Positions 30,787-38,659 of a stretch of 38,688 nucleotides of DNA are shown here, one piece after another. The notes beneath the pieces are model-generated. The model did no database searches. It was not told the DNA's origin and worked only from the letters and a program-made list of their open reading frames with translations. The stretch comes from Anaerolineae bacterium. GTDB lineage: Bacteria; Chloroflexota; Anaerolineae; JAAYZQ01. The DNA lies in contig JAFGIA010000453.1 in assembly GCA_016929795.1 (NCBI GenBank), forward strand, positions 1 to 38,688. The letters are read 5' to 3'. How positions within the stretch are numbered: position 1 is the stretch's first letter; the number at the start of each line of letters is the position of its first letter. The translations under genes and the position numbers were made by a program.

Positions 30787-32730
30787 CTATTCGTAGGGAT
30801 TGCGCAGCACGATGCGCTCGGGTGCGTCCCCCTGGTGGATGTTTTGCAGCACCTTCGTCAGCTCGCCACACGTCATTGGCCGGCCGTTGTATTTCAAGAT
30901 CAGGTGATCGGGCTTGTAACACGTCTGGCCCGAGAGGAGGTGGGCGAACTGGGCGCCATAGTTCGCCTCGACGACGACGAGCGGCCGTGCATCACGCACC
31001 AGCTCGTCGATCTCCTGGGCCGGAAAGGGCCACAGCAAACGCACCTGGATCAAGCGCACAGCCACCCCCTTCTCGTTCAGCCCATTCAGGGCCTCGACGA
31101 TCGCCCCCTTGGTCGACCCCCAACTGACCACGGTGAACTCGGCGTCTGGATCGCCATAGACACGCAGCTTTTCTTCCAACGGGATCTCGCTGGCGGCGAG
31201 ATCCAGCTTGCGCCCTCGCTTTTCCATCTGCTGCTCGCGGATCACCGGGTCCTCAGTCACCTGCCCATACTCGGTATGCTCGTTGCCTGTCAGCCAGTGG
31301 ATGCCCCCTGGCTCGCCGAGAAACGGGCGCGGGCTGATGCCCGAGGGCGTCACCTCAAAGCGCTTGTAGACAGCATTGGGGTCGACGCCAGGCACAGCCC
31401 GGTATCGCTCGCCCCGCTCGATCCGAATCGCACTCACATCGAATGGCGGCAACGTCTGAGTGGTGCGGGCCAGAGTCTGGTCCACGAGGTGGATCACCGG
31501 CGTCTGGTAGCGCTCGGCATAGTTGAACACCTGGGCGGCGTCGTAAAAGGTCTCTTCCACATCGCCCGAGGCCACGACGAGGCGCGGAAACTCACCATGC
31601 CCGGCATAGATTGAGAAAAGCAGATCGCCCTGCTCAATACGGGTAGGCAGGCCGGTGGAAGGGCCGCCGCGCTGGTAGAGCGTGACTACCAGTGGAACCT
31701 CGTTCATCCCTGCCCAACCGAGCCCCTCGACCATCAATGAAAAGCCGGGGCCCGAGGTAGCCGTGGCGGCGCGCGCGCCGGTGAGCACCGCACCGGCAGC
31801 CATGGTCACAGCCGCCAGCTCGTCCTCTGTCTGCACCACGATGATCGGCGCCGCCCCTCCCCCCTGGAGGGGAACGTTGGCGTGTGATTCGAGAAAGACG
31901 CTCTCGTCGGTAGCGGGGCTGATCGGATAATAAGTCTGAAAGCTCATCCCGGCGGCCATTTTCCCCAGCGCCGCCGCGTCGCTGCCGCCGACGATCAGCA
32001 TCGGCCCCTTGCCCGTTTCAGGGGCCAGCCGGTAGCGGAAGCCGCTCGGAATGCCCTGCTGCCGCACATAGTCGTATACGAGGTCCACTGCCTTCACGTT
32101 CAGATCGACGATCTTGGGCTTGGCGGCAAAGTGCTTGCGCAGCGCCCCGGCCAGGTAGCGCCGGTCATACTCGACCAGCGCGCACGATGCCGCGACCGCC
32201 ATCGTATTGAGCGTCCGGGCGGCGCGCGGCTTGTCCACGAGGCCGCCCGCCAGCGTCTCGGTCAGATCGTCGTACGGCACTTCGAACGTCGCAATGTCGC
32301 GCCGACGCGCATCCTCCAGCACACCCGCCGTCGATGCCGGTAGATCGCGCTCGGCCAGGTAGGAGGCCAGATCACCGCGCGCCCGTTCGTCGAGAAAAGT
32401 GATACTGCGCAGAGGAACATCGGCCTCTGCCCTGTTATAAACAATAATCCCTCCCGGCACCGTGGCCACGGCGTGGCGCACGAGCGTCTCGGCACCAAAG
32501 GTAGCCAGGACATGGATCAGGCTGCGATGGCAGCTCATCTTTCGGTCAGACACGCGTACGTCGTAATAGCTGTGCCGGCCCATGATATTCGAATAGTATT
32601 CGCGCCGTCCAAATGTGTACAACCCACCTGCCGCGCACGCCCCGGCAAAGAGGCGCGCTGCCGTGTCCACACCGCTCCCTTGTGGCCCCCCTACACGCCA
32701 TGCGAGATTCGACTCTCCTTGAACCGCCAT
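30787..32730 (-). CDS. korA: 2-oxoacid:ferredoxin oxidoreductase, fused gamma-alpha subunit
   Basis: The start is ATG 32730, with an AGGAGG site 5 nt upstream, giving 647 aa; an ATG 18 nt upstream lies before that site. The N-terminal gamma-like domain (about 1-190) opens with RVGGPQGSGVDTAARLFAG. The alpha part (about 220-600) has MSFQTYYPISPATDE, VVQTEDELAAV, TATSGPGFSLM and VSWGSTKGAIVEALN. Partner KorB follows after 3 nt. An internal C/G palindrome (31854-31872) encodes residues around VPLQGGGAA in a loop that may be an insertion. The 5' leader contains palindromic element copy B. Confidence 0.9.
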   Translation of the reverse strand: MAVQGESNLAWRVGGPQGSGVDTAARLFAGACAAGGLYTFGRREYYSNIMGRHSYYDVRVSDRKMSCHRSLIHVLATFGAETLVRHAVATVPGGIIVYNRAEADVPLRSITFLDERARGDLASYLAERDLPASTAGVLEDARRRDIATFEVPYDDLTETLAGGLVDKPRAARTLNTMAVAASCALVEYDRRYLAGALRKHFAAKPKIVDLNVKAVDLVYDYVRQQGIPSGFRYRLAPETGKGPMLIVGGSDAAALGKMAAGMSFQTYYPISPATDESVFLESHANVPLQGGGAAPIIVVQTEDELAAVTMAAGAVLTGARAATATSGPGFSLMVEGLGWAGMNEVPLVVTLYQRGGPSTGLPTRIEQGDLLFSIYAGHGEFPRLVVASGDVEETFYDAAQVFNYAERYQTPVIHLVDQTLARTTQTLPPFDVSAIRIERGERYRAVPGVDPNAVYKRFEVTPSGISPRPFLGEPGGIHWLTGNEHTEYGQVTEDPVIREQQMEKRGRKLDLAASEIPLEEKLRVYGDPDAEFTVVSWGSTKGAIVEALNGLNEKGVAVRLIQVRLLWPFPAQEIDELVRDARPLVVVEANYGAQFAHLLSGQTCYKPDHLILKYNGRPMTCGELTKVLQNIHQGDAPERIVLRNPYE

Positions 32731-32773
32731 GAAACCTCCTGCTTGCACGGTATCACCGTCGATGGCTATTTAC

Positions 32774-32834
32774 GTATCTGCTCAACCATCGGGGGGTGGG
32801 GTGCCCCACCTTGCCCCCTTTATTGAGAGGATAC
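32774..32834. repeat. Large palindromic element, copy B
   Basis: The outer arms match copy A: GTATCTGCTCAACCATCGGGGG (in part) at the left, and CCCCCTTTATTGAGA then GATAC at the right. The middle is GGTGGGG-TG-CCCCACC (32795-32810), different from copy A. It lies 44 bp upstream of korA and just downstream of a possible korA promoter, so it would be at the 5' end of that mRNA. The rest of the 306-bp gap 32731-33036 contains the promoters and the zinc-ribbon leader only. Confidence 0.7.
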
Positions 32835-32843
32835 CCATCTACC

Positions 32844-32873
32844 ATGATACCACATTGGTAGAGGAATGAGTAA
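32844..32873 (-). promoter_or_regulatory. Candidate promoter of korA-korB
   Basis: On the minus strand TATCAT (32849-32844) preceded by TGG gives an extended -10. A poor -35, TTACTC (32873-32868), lies 18 bp upstream. The predicted start near 32837 would place the palindromic element right at the transcript's 5' end. Confidence 0.4.
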
Positions 32874-33036
32874 TCGGCAGGGCAGCGAGTTCATCGTGAC
32901 AAAACTATCACACCTCCACACACTTTGCGACGTTCTTGAGATCCTTTTGCGCGCTTTTTTGCACAACCAGGCGATATACTTACCCTCGCAGAGACATGCC
33001 GGTGGCTTGTTCCCTGGCAGAAAAGGAGCCAGAAGG

Positions 33037-33231
33037 ATGAACAGTGCGCATTGCCCAAACTGCGACGGCAAGATCGTCCTCAGCCCACATGTCCGTGTTG
33101 AACAGAAGCTGGTCTGCCCTCACTGCGAAGCAGAGCTGGAGGTCATCAGCATTGATCCGCTCGAATTCGACTGGGCCTACGATTGGTCGTGGGATGATGA
33201 CAAAGACTATGACGACGACGAGGACTGGTAG
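33037..33231 (+). CDS. Small acidic LysW-like zinc-ribbon protein (64 aa)
   Basis: The start ATG 33037 has purine-rich ribosome sites (AAAAGGAG, GAAGG) in front. The chain holds two CPxC pairs (CPNCD and CPHCE, 18-20 residues apart) followed by ELEVISIDPLEFDW and an extremely acidic tail ending DDDEDW. LysW-type amino-group carrier proteins have the same zinc ribbon and a C-terminal EDWGE whose last Glu carries the substrate. Here the last two residues are missing, so the classical carrier chemistry is doubtful. It has its own terminator (33315-33366) and no lysine or arginine biosynthesis neighbours. Electrostatic mimicry or a different carrier role is possible. Confidence 0.8.
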   Translation: MNSAHCPNCDGKIVLSPHVRVEQKLVCPHCEAELEVISIDPLEFDWAYDWSWDDDKDYDDDEDW

Positions 33232-33314
33232 GCAGCCCGCTCAATGCTGCCCGGCACCCGGCTGAGCCGATCCGCGCCTGACCGCACCTGGCCCCACGCG
33301 GGCCATCCACCAGG

Positions 33315-33366
33315 CAGGCTCCTGCCCATTTTTTCTTTGTTCGTGCAGGAGCCTGTCCTTTCTTTT
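33315..33366 (+). terminator. Hairpin terminator of the LysW-like gene
   Basis: CAGGCTCCTGC (33315-33325) and its perfect reverse complement (33345-33355) flank a 19-nt T-rich loop. The T-rich TCCTTTCTTTT (33356-33366) follows, as in a Rho-independent terminator. It lies about 85 nt after the stop at 33231 in the 327-bp gap 33232-33558, whose only other signal is the acyl-CoA ligase promoter. Confidence 0.6.
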
Positions 33367-33458
33367 CATCGCGCCGCCGAATTTTACCAGGGGGCGAAAG
33401 CTGTAAGCGCGATTCGCAACCCCCTTCTCTTGGCCCCACACACCGGCCCTGCGCAGGC

Positions 33459-33487
33459 TTGACAGTCCGGCGCACATGCAGTATAGT
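33459..33487 (+). promoter_or_regulatory. Promoter of the acyl-CoA ligase/dehydrogenase genes
   Basis: TTGACA (33459-33464), a 17-bp spacer and TATAGT (33482-33487) form the best -35 box in the window. The leader is about 65 nt, with a purine-rich ribosome site GGAGAGTG before ATG 33559. Confidence 0.78.
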
Positions 33488-33558
33488 TTGAGAAGTAGCG
33501 CATCCGTAAAAGGCGCCTGCTAAGCCGCAGTGATCTTGATCTCGACGGAGAGTGAAAC

Positions 33559-35262
33559 ATGGATGACAGGCCCTGGTTCAAGAGTTACGATCCTGGTATG
33601 CCTCGCACCCTGCAACCCTACCCGCAGCGCACGCTTCTCGACGTCATGGCCGACACGCTGCAGCAGCGACCCAACCACACAGCCCTCATCTTCAAGGGCA
33701 CCCACACGTCGCACGCAGAACTGGAGCGGTTGACGAACGCGTTCGCCGCCGCGCTGTGCGAGCTTGGGGTGCAAAAGGGTGATCGCGTCGCCTTTGTGAT
33801 GCCCAACTGCCCCCAGGTGATCATCGCCCAGATCGGCACCTGGAAGGCCGGTGCCATCGCCGCGCCCCTGAACGCCCTCTACACCGAACGCGAGCTCGAG
33901 TATATGCTGAACGAGATCGGCGTCGAGACAGTCGTCGTGCTCACCCGCTTTTACCAAAAGGTCAAGGCCGTGCAGCCGGCGACGCGTGTGCGGCGCGTCA
34001 TCGTCACCAACATCAAAGAGTACTTGCCGCCGCTGCTCCGCCTACTCTTTACCGTAGCCAAGGAAAAGAAGGAGGGCGATCGTGTTGCCATCGAGCCAGG
34101 TGACCACTGGTTCGCCGATCTGCTACGCAAGCACGAAGGGGCACCCCGCCCCGATCCACTACCCGCGCCTGACGATCCGGCCATCCTCCTCTTTAGCGGC
34201 GGCACGACGGGCGCCCCCAAGGCAGCCCTGGGCACGCACCAGGCGCTCCTCATGTCGGCCATGCAGCTCCACGCCTACGCGCGCAACGTCCTGGTCGACT
34301 GGGACGACATCCTCACCCTCGTCATGCCCTCGTTCCACGTGTACGGCAACATGGCCTTCAATACCTCGGTCGTGGCCCGCTGGCCCGTCGCCATCGTGCC
34401 CAATCCACGCGACATTGACGACCTGCTCGCCACCATCCGCAAAGTGCGTCCAGCCTGCCTGCATGGCGTGCCCACCCTATTCATCGCCATGCTCAACCAT
34501 CCCGATGTGCAGAGCGGCAAGGCACCGATCAACTCGATGAAACTCTGCTGGTCGGCCGCCGCGCCGCTGATGGCCGAGACGAAACAGCGCTTTGAAAAGC
34601 TCACAGGCGGCTGGCTGCTCGAGGCCTATGCCATGACCGAGACGATGCTCGCCGCCGTCTGCTGCCCCATTCACGGCACTTATAAGGAGGGCTCTGTTGG
34701 CGTGCCCTTGCCCGACGTCGACGTCCGGGTCGTCGACATCGAGATGGGCACGCGTGAGCTGCCGCCCGGCGAGATCGGCGAGCTTATCGTCCAGGCTCCG
34801 CAGATCATGCGTGGTTACTGGGAGCGCCCCACAGAGACGCACAACATGATCCGCGAGTGCGACTTTGCAGGCACTCCACAGCGCTGGGTTTACACCGGTG
34901 ACCTTGGCTATATCGACACGGACGGCTATGTGTTCATCGTCGATCGCAAGAAGGACCTGATCAAGCCGGGTGGCTTTCAAGTGTGGCCGCGCGAGGTAGA
35001 AGAAGTCATCGCCACCCATCCTGCCGTGGCCGAAGTGAGCGTCGCCGGCGTGCCCGACGAGCGCCAGGGCGAGGCCGTCAAGGCCTGGGTCGTCCTGGCC
35101 GAGGGCCAGCAGGTCACCGCCGAAGAGATCCGCGACTATTGCCGCAAGGACCTCGCCGCCTACAAGGTGCCCAGGTACGTCGAGTTCCGCGACACCCTGC
35201 CCAAGACCATGGTCGGCAAAGTCCTGCGCCGCGAGCTTGTCAGCGAAGAAACGAGTTCCTAA
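33559..35262 (+). CDS. AMP-forming long-chain acyl-CoA ligase-like
   Basis: This 567-aa ANL-superfamily enzyme turns a carboxylic acid, ATP and CoA into an acyl-CoA in the cytoplasm. The ATP loop is S213-GGTTGAPK-A (about 213-222). The acyl-AMP motif is YAMTETM, TGDLGYIDTDGY and IVDRKKDLIKPGGFQVWP are the hinge and A8 region, and PKTMVGKVLRREL holds the A10 Lys. The length is normal. The ribosome site and promoter are clear. An acyl-CoA dehydrogenase gene lies 40 bp downstream, so the pair probably makes and oxidises a fatty or branched acyl-CoA. The exact acid is not evident. Confidence 0.9.
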   Translation: MDDRPWFKSYDPGMPRTLQPYPQRTLLDVMADTLQQRPNHTALIFKGTHTSHAELERLTNAFAAALCELGVQKGDRVAFVMPNCPQVIIAQIGTWKAGAIAAPLNALYTERELEYMLNEIGVETVVVLTRFYQKVKAVQPATRVRRVIVTNIKEYLPPLLRLLFTVAKEKKEGDRVAIEPGDHWFADLLRKHEGAPRPDPLPAPDDPAILLFSGGTTGAPKAALGTHQALLMSAMQLHAYARNVLVDWDDILTLVMPSFHVYGNMAFNTSVVARWPVAIVPNPRDIDDLLATIRKVRPACLHGVPTLFIAMLNHPDVQSGKAPINSMKLCWSAAAPLMAETKQRFEKLTGGWLLEAYAMTETMLAAVCCPIHGTYKEGSVGVPLPDVDVRVVDIEMGTRELPPGEIGELIVQAPQIMRGYWERPTETHNMIRECDFAGTPQRWVYTGDLGYIDTDGYVFIVDRKKDLIKPGGFQVWPREVEEVIATHPAVAEVSVAGVPDERQGEAVKAWVVLAEGQQVTAEEIRDYCRKDLAAYKVPRYVEFRDTLPKTMVGKVLRRELVSEETSS

Positions 35263-35302
35263 CCGGTTCGTAACAGCGGCTCCAGCCGCGCACGTGGAGG
35301 AG

Positions 35303-37003
35303 ATGATGATCCTGCTTAACCCGAAAAACCTGAACCGCCGGTACCCCGACACTCGCTCGGCCGAGATCATGCGCCAGACCGTCGGCTTTTTCGAGGCCAA
35401 AGGCAAGCGCCAGCTCAAGAAGGACGACCGCGAGCGCGTGTGGTACGCTGACTTTCTCGACTTTCAGCGCACCCACCAGCTCTTTGCCACTCTGCTCACT
35501 CCCACGGCGTACGCCACCAACCCTGGATGCCGCTGGGACACCTACCGCAACTGCGAGTTCAACGAGATCCTCGCCTTCTATGGGCTACACTACTGGTACA
35601 CATGGCAGGTATCGATCCTCGGCCTGGGCCCGATCTGGATGAGCCCCAACGAGGCGCTCAAGCAGCGCGCCGCCGGGCTGCTGCGCGACGGCGAGGTATT
35701 TGCCTTTGGCCTGTCCGAGCGCGCCCACGGCGCCGACATCTATTCCACCGAGATGTCACTCACGCCTCAGCCGGATGGCACCTACCTGGCCAATGGCGCC
35801 AAGTACTATATCGGCAACGGCAACACGGCGCCGATGGTGTCCACCTTTGGCAAGATGGCCGACAGCGGCGATTACGTTTTTTTCGTCGCCGACTATCGCC
35901 ACCGCAATTATGAGCTGGTGGACAATGTGGTCAACACCCAGTCGTACGTCGCCGACTTTTGCCTGCGCGACTATCCGATCACCGACGCCGACATTCTGTC
36001 GCGTGGCTCAGGGGCGTGGGACACGGCGCTCAACACCGTCAACGTCGGCAAGTACAACCTCGGCTGGGCGTCGATCGGCATCAGTACCCACGCCCTGTAC
36101 GAAGCGGTGCGCCACGCCGCCAACCGACGCCTGTACGGGATGTACGTCACCGATTTTCCGCACGTCAGGCAGATGTTCACCGACGCCTACACGCGCCTGG
36201 TGGCCATGAAGCTCTTTGCCCTGCGCGCATCCGACTATCAGCGCGTCGCCTCGCCCGACGACCGCCGCTACCTGCTCTATAACCCCGTCGTCAAGATGAA
36301 GGTTACCACCCAGGGCGAAGAGGTGATCAACCTGCTGTGGGATGTGATTGCCGCCAAGGGGTTCGAGAAGGACATGTACTTTGAGATGGCCGCGCGCGAC
36401 ATCCGCGCCCTACCCAAGCTGGAGGGCACTGTCCACGTCAACATTGCCCTCATTGTCAAGTTCATGGCCAACTATTTCTTCAACCCGGCACCCTACCCCG
36501 ACGTGCCCATCGTCGACGCGCCAGTCAGCGACGACTTTCTCTTCCGCCAGGGGCCGGCGCGGGGCCTGGGCAAGATCCAGTTCCACGACTATGCGCCGAT
36601 CCTGGCGCGCTACGACCTGCCCAACGTCCAGGTCTTTCGCCAGCAGATCGACACCTTCAAGGAAATGCTCGCCCGCGCCACCCCTGCCGGTGCCCAGACC
36701 GAAGACGTCGACTTTTTACTCGCCCTGGGCGAGATCTTTACCCTCGTGGTCTATGGCCAGCTCATCCTCGAGGCCGCCGGCCTGTACGGTGTCTCTGACG
36801 ACCTGGTCGACCAGATATTCGACGTCCTCGTGCGCGACGTGTCACGCTTTGCCCTGCAGCTCTACAGCAAGCGCTCCACCACCCAGGCGCAGATGGACTA
36901 CTGTCTGAAAATGCTCCGGAAACCCGTCGCCGACGAGGCCCGCTACGGGCGCATCTGGCAGGAGGTGCACGCGCTCAGAGACGCCTACCAAATGAATCCC
37001 TGA
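35303..37003 (+). CDS. Acyl-CoA dehydrogenase-like protein, long C-terminal extension
   Basis: The start is ATG 35303 or the adjacent ATG 35306 (566 or 565 aa), right after the ribosome site GGAGGAG. The dehydrogenase core has FGLSERAHGADI (FAD/substrate signature), a flavin region after LANGAKYYIGNGNTAP, and R-x-LPKLEGTVHVN near residue 378. The Glu in EGT matches the catalytic base of MCAD-type enzymes. Members are normally 380-400 aa; this protein has about 170 extra residues at the C-terminus with two helical stretches and no recognised motif. It probably oxidises the acyl-CoA made by the ligase and passes electrons to ETF. The substrate is not known. Confidence 0.83.
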   Translation: MMILLNPKNLNRRYPDTRSAEIMRQTVGFFEAKGKRQLKKDDRERVWYADFLDFQRTHQLFATLLTPTAYATNPGCRWDTYRNCEFNEILAFYGLHYWYTWQVSILGLGPIWMSPNEALKQRAAGLLRDGEVFAFGLSERAHGADIYSTEMSLTPQPDGTYLANGAKYYIGNGNTAPMVSTFGKMADSGDYVFFVADYRHRNYELVDNVVNTQSYVADFCLRDYPITDADILSRGSGAWDTALNTVNVGKYNLGWASIGISTHALYEAVRHAANRRLYGMYVTDFPHVRQMFTDAYTRLVAMKLFALRASDYQRVASPDDRRYLLYNPVVKMKVTTQGEEVINLLWDVIAAKGFEKDMYFEMAARDIRALPKLEGTVHVNIALIVKFMANYFFNPAPYPDVPIVDAPVSDDFLFRQGPARGLGKIQFHDYAPILARYDLPNVQVFRQQIDTFKEMLARATPAGAQTEDVDFLLALGEIFTLVVYGQLILEAAGLYGVSDDLVDQIFDVLVRDVSRFALQLYSKRSTTQAQMDYCLKMLRKPVADEARYGRIWQEVHALRDAYQMNP

Positions 37004-37132
37004 CCCCGGGCCAATCCGCCCGGTGCGCTCGGCCCTTTGGAGAGCGTACGTGGCATACGATCCCCATCCCCCTGTCGGCGCGTCATCGAAACTTGGACGC
37101 TATGAAAAGAGCGCCGACGTCGAAAAGCTGGG

Positions 37133-37606
37133 TTACCCGGTGGCGATGCGCCGCCCCCAATCGGTTGCGCGCTCCAGCTCTCCTGCCTGCAGCGGGCCTT
37201 CGGTATCCTCTACATAGAACCCCTCCGGCGGCACGGCCAGCTTTCCACCCGCCTTGACGAGCCTATCGGCGATCGGCTTGGCCGCGTAGCCAAATAGCTT
37301 GACAAAAAACGCCAGGATGCGCACCGCGTCGACATTGGCCTGGGTCATCCGCGTGTCGAACGCGGCCACCCGCACGCCATTCAGGCTGCCGTGCGGCATG
37401 GCCTTCACCAGATTACTGACCGGCGGCAGCGGTCGGAATTTTTGCGTGGGAGAGCCGACCACCAACAGATCGAGCCCTGCAAACTGCCCCGGCTGTACAC
37501 TGCCAGCGCGCACCACCTCCGTCCCCTCGCCGACACCCTGTGCGATCGCCCTCGCGATCTGCTCCGTGTTGCCATATGCAGAATCGTACACGACCAGTGC
37601 TTTCAT
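37133..37606 (-). CDS. Flavodoxin
   Basis: This 157-aa electron carrier has the FMN phosphate loop YDSAYGNTE at residues 8-16 and a 3-layer alpha/beta fold pattern. GSPTQKFRPLP forms the second FMN loop and RVAAFDTRMTQ the third. The C-terminal half has EGFYVEDTEGPLQAGELERA, common in flavodoxin-domain proteins. It could accept electrons from an oxidoreductase such as KorAB, but that link is guessed. It is monocistronic, with promoter TTGCCT-17-TAGAAT, a GGAGGAGG site and ATG 37606. The 129-bp gap to the dehydrogenase gene (37004-37132) has only a GC-rich stretch. Confidence 0.9.
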   Translation of the reverse strand: MKALVVYDSAYGNTEQIARAIAQGVGEGTEVVRAGSVQPGQFAGLDLLVVGSPTQKFRPLPPVSNLVKAMPHGSLNGVRVAAFDTRMTQANVDAVRILAFFVKLFGYAAKPIADRLVKAGGKLAVPPEGFYVEDTEGPLQAGELERATDWGRRIATG

Positions 37607-37632
37607 TGCATCCTCCTCCTTTCCTATGTACC

Positions 37633-37661
37633 ATTCTACCCGCGTTTGCCCTACCAGGCAA
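37633..37661 (-). promoter_or_regulatory. Promoter of the flavodoxin gene
   Basis: On the minus strand TTGCCT (37661-37656), a 17-bp spacer and TAGAAT (37638-37633) lie 27 nt upstream of the ATG at 37606. The box starts right at the end of the upstream gene, so the flavodoxin can be read independently of the sigma-factor genes. Confidence 0.65.
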
Positions 37662-37662
37662 G

Positions 37663-37974
37663 CTACGTACCCTCTGGGTTCTCGCAGCGGATCGGAGGCA
37701 GGGGATACAACATATAGGGAAGGGAGCCGTAATCGAAGAGCCGGACGCCGATTTCGAAGGTGGAGAGGGTGCCGAGGGCTTCCTCGTTCAGATCACCCAA
37801 TCCGAGATATTGATAGTCAGAGCGGTATTGTGGCTTCGGGGAAGAGGGTAACTCAGGGTCGCAGGCCAAGACGAGAGGCAGCTTCTCTTTCAGCTTGTCC
37901 AGGCCAAAGATCTCCAGTGCCTCTCGGTTTTCTGCTCGCTTCTCACTGGCGGTGGGCGTCTTGGTCGCGCTCAT
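37663..37974 (-). CDS. Unknown 103-aa protein coupled to a sigma factor
   Basis: The start ATG 37974 overlaps the sigma-factor stop as ATGA and has GAGGAAGAGAC as ribosome site, so it is very likely translated together with the sigma factor. The N-terminus is Thr/Ala/Glu-rich (SATKTPTASEKRAENREAL), with an amphipathic helix EIFGLDKLKEKLPLVLA. The rest is Pro/Tyr-rich, with the end YMLYPLPPIRCENPEGT. There is no signal peptide or membrane segment. I do not recognise the family. Anti-sigma or coregulator roles are conceivable from the coupling alone. Confidence 0.65.
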   Translation of the reverse strand: MSATKTPTASEKRAENREALEIFGLDKLKEKLPLVLACDPELPSSPKPQYRSDYQYLGLGDLNEEALGTLSTFEIGVRLFDYGSLPYMLYPLPPIRCENPEGT

Positions 37975-38603
37975 CGTCTCTTCCTCCTCGCACAGCGCAG
38001 CGCCGCGTTCTGTGCCAGAGCACGCCGGTAGTCTATCGCCGCGTTTTTGCCTACCAGTTGACGCAACCGCCACGAATGAGCTGGGTGGCGTAACCAGGCA
38101 AGCGCCTCTTGTTGGAGTTGCCGCACTCGCTCGCCGCTGATCCCCAACTGCTCCCCCAGTGCGTTCAACGTGCGCGGCGGCTGCTTTCCCAGACCATATC
38201 GCTCCACAATGATCCGGCGCAGACGATTGGGTAGCCGATTGACCAGATCGTGCAGAGCATGGATGGTCACCTTCCTCTCCAGTGCTCCCACAGGATCGGG
38301 CAGAACCCATGCTGCGGACATCTCCCGCACCTCGACATGAGTGTCTCGGTTCAGCTCGATGGCTCTGCGATGAACGTGGCGGTAGATCGCCACCCAGGCA
38401 TAGGTGGAAAATGCTGTGCCACGTGTCGGATCATACCCCTGGATCGCGCGCCACAGGCCGATGCGACCTGCTGGCAGCGCTTCTTCGTACGAGAGGTCAC
38501 CTCCTCCCTGACGTTGGATGAACGCATGGACCAGCCCGTCGTGCTGCTCCATGGCACGCTCGACGGCTTGCGCCGTCCCTGCTTTTCGTGTACACTTTCC
38601 CAT
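37971..38603 (-). CDS. Sigma-70 family RNA polymerase sigma factor (short)
   Basis: This 210-aa protein has region 2 (about residues 25-80: EALPAGRIGLWRAIQGYDP, FSTYAWVAIYRHVHRRAI) and region 4 (about 110-170: LPNRLRRIIVERYGLGKQPP and the helix-turn-helix LGEQLGISGERVRQLQQEAL). Region 1 and a full region 3 are missing, so it is an alternative sigma factor rather than the housekeeping one. The tail ends in basic residues CARRKRR. The annotated ATG 38603 has no clear ribosome site, and MEQHDGLVHAF (ATG 38552) is a second possible start. The upstream region has tandem palindromes. Confidence 0.82.
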   Translation of the reverse strand: MGKCTRKAGTAQAVERAMEQHDGLVHAFIQRQGGGDLSYEEALPAGRIGLWRAIQGYDPTRGTAFSTYAWVAIYRHVHRRAIELNRDTHVEVREMSAAWVLPDPVGALERKVTIHALHDLVNRLPNRLRRIIVERYGLGKQPPRTLNALGEQLGISGERVRQLQQEALAWLRHPAHSWRLRQLVGKNAAIDYRRALAQNAALRCARRKRR

Positions 38604-38638
38604 AGAGGGTTAGACCAAGTCGCGCTTTAGCGTAACCA

Positions 38639-38659
38639 GGTCGCGACCAGGTCGCGACC
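38639..38659. repeat. Two tandem GGTCGCGACC palindromes upstream of the sigma gene
   Basis: GGTCGCGACC occurs at 38639-38648 and again at 38650-38659, spaced one base. AAGTCGCGC (about 38618-38626) looks like a third, decayed copy. GCGTAA stands before the pair and again at the window end, so a longer repeat may continue beyond. The palindromes lie 36-56 nt upstream of the sigma start and could be an operator. Confidence 0.55.

Noticed and set aside
29989..31614. 541-codon plus-strand frame opposite korB and korA
   Set aside because: Antisense to two well-recognised enzymes; no recognisable domain.
32975..32980. TATACT as -10 box of the LysW-like gene
   Set aside because: No matching -35 box at 16-19 bp, so I do not report it as a promoter, although a weak promoter here is likely.
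37023..37217. Possible small plus-strand gene between the dehydrogenase and the flavodoxin
   Set aside because: It overlaps the flavodoxin 3' end, lacks a ribosome site and its translation has no protein-like features.
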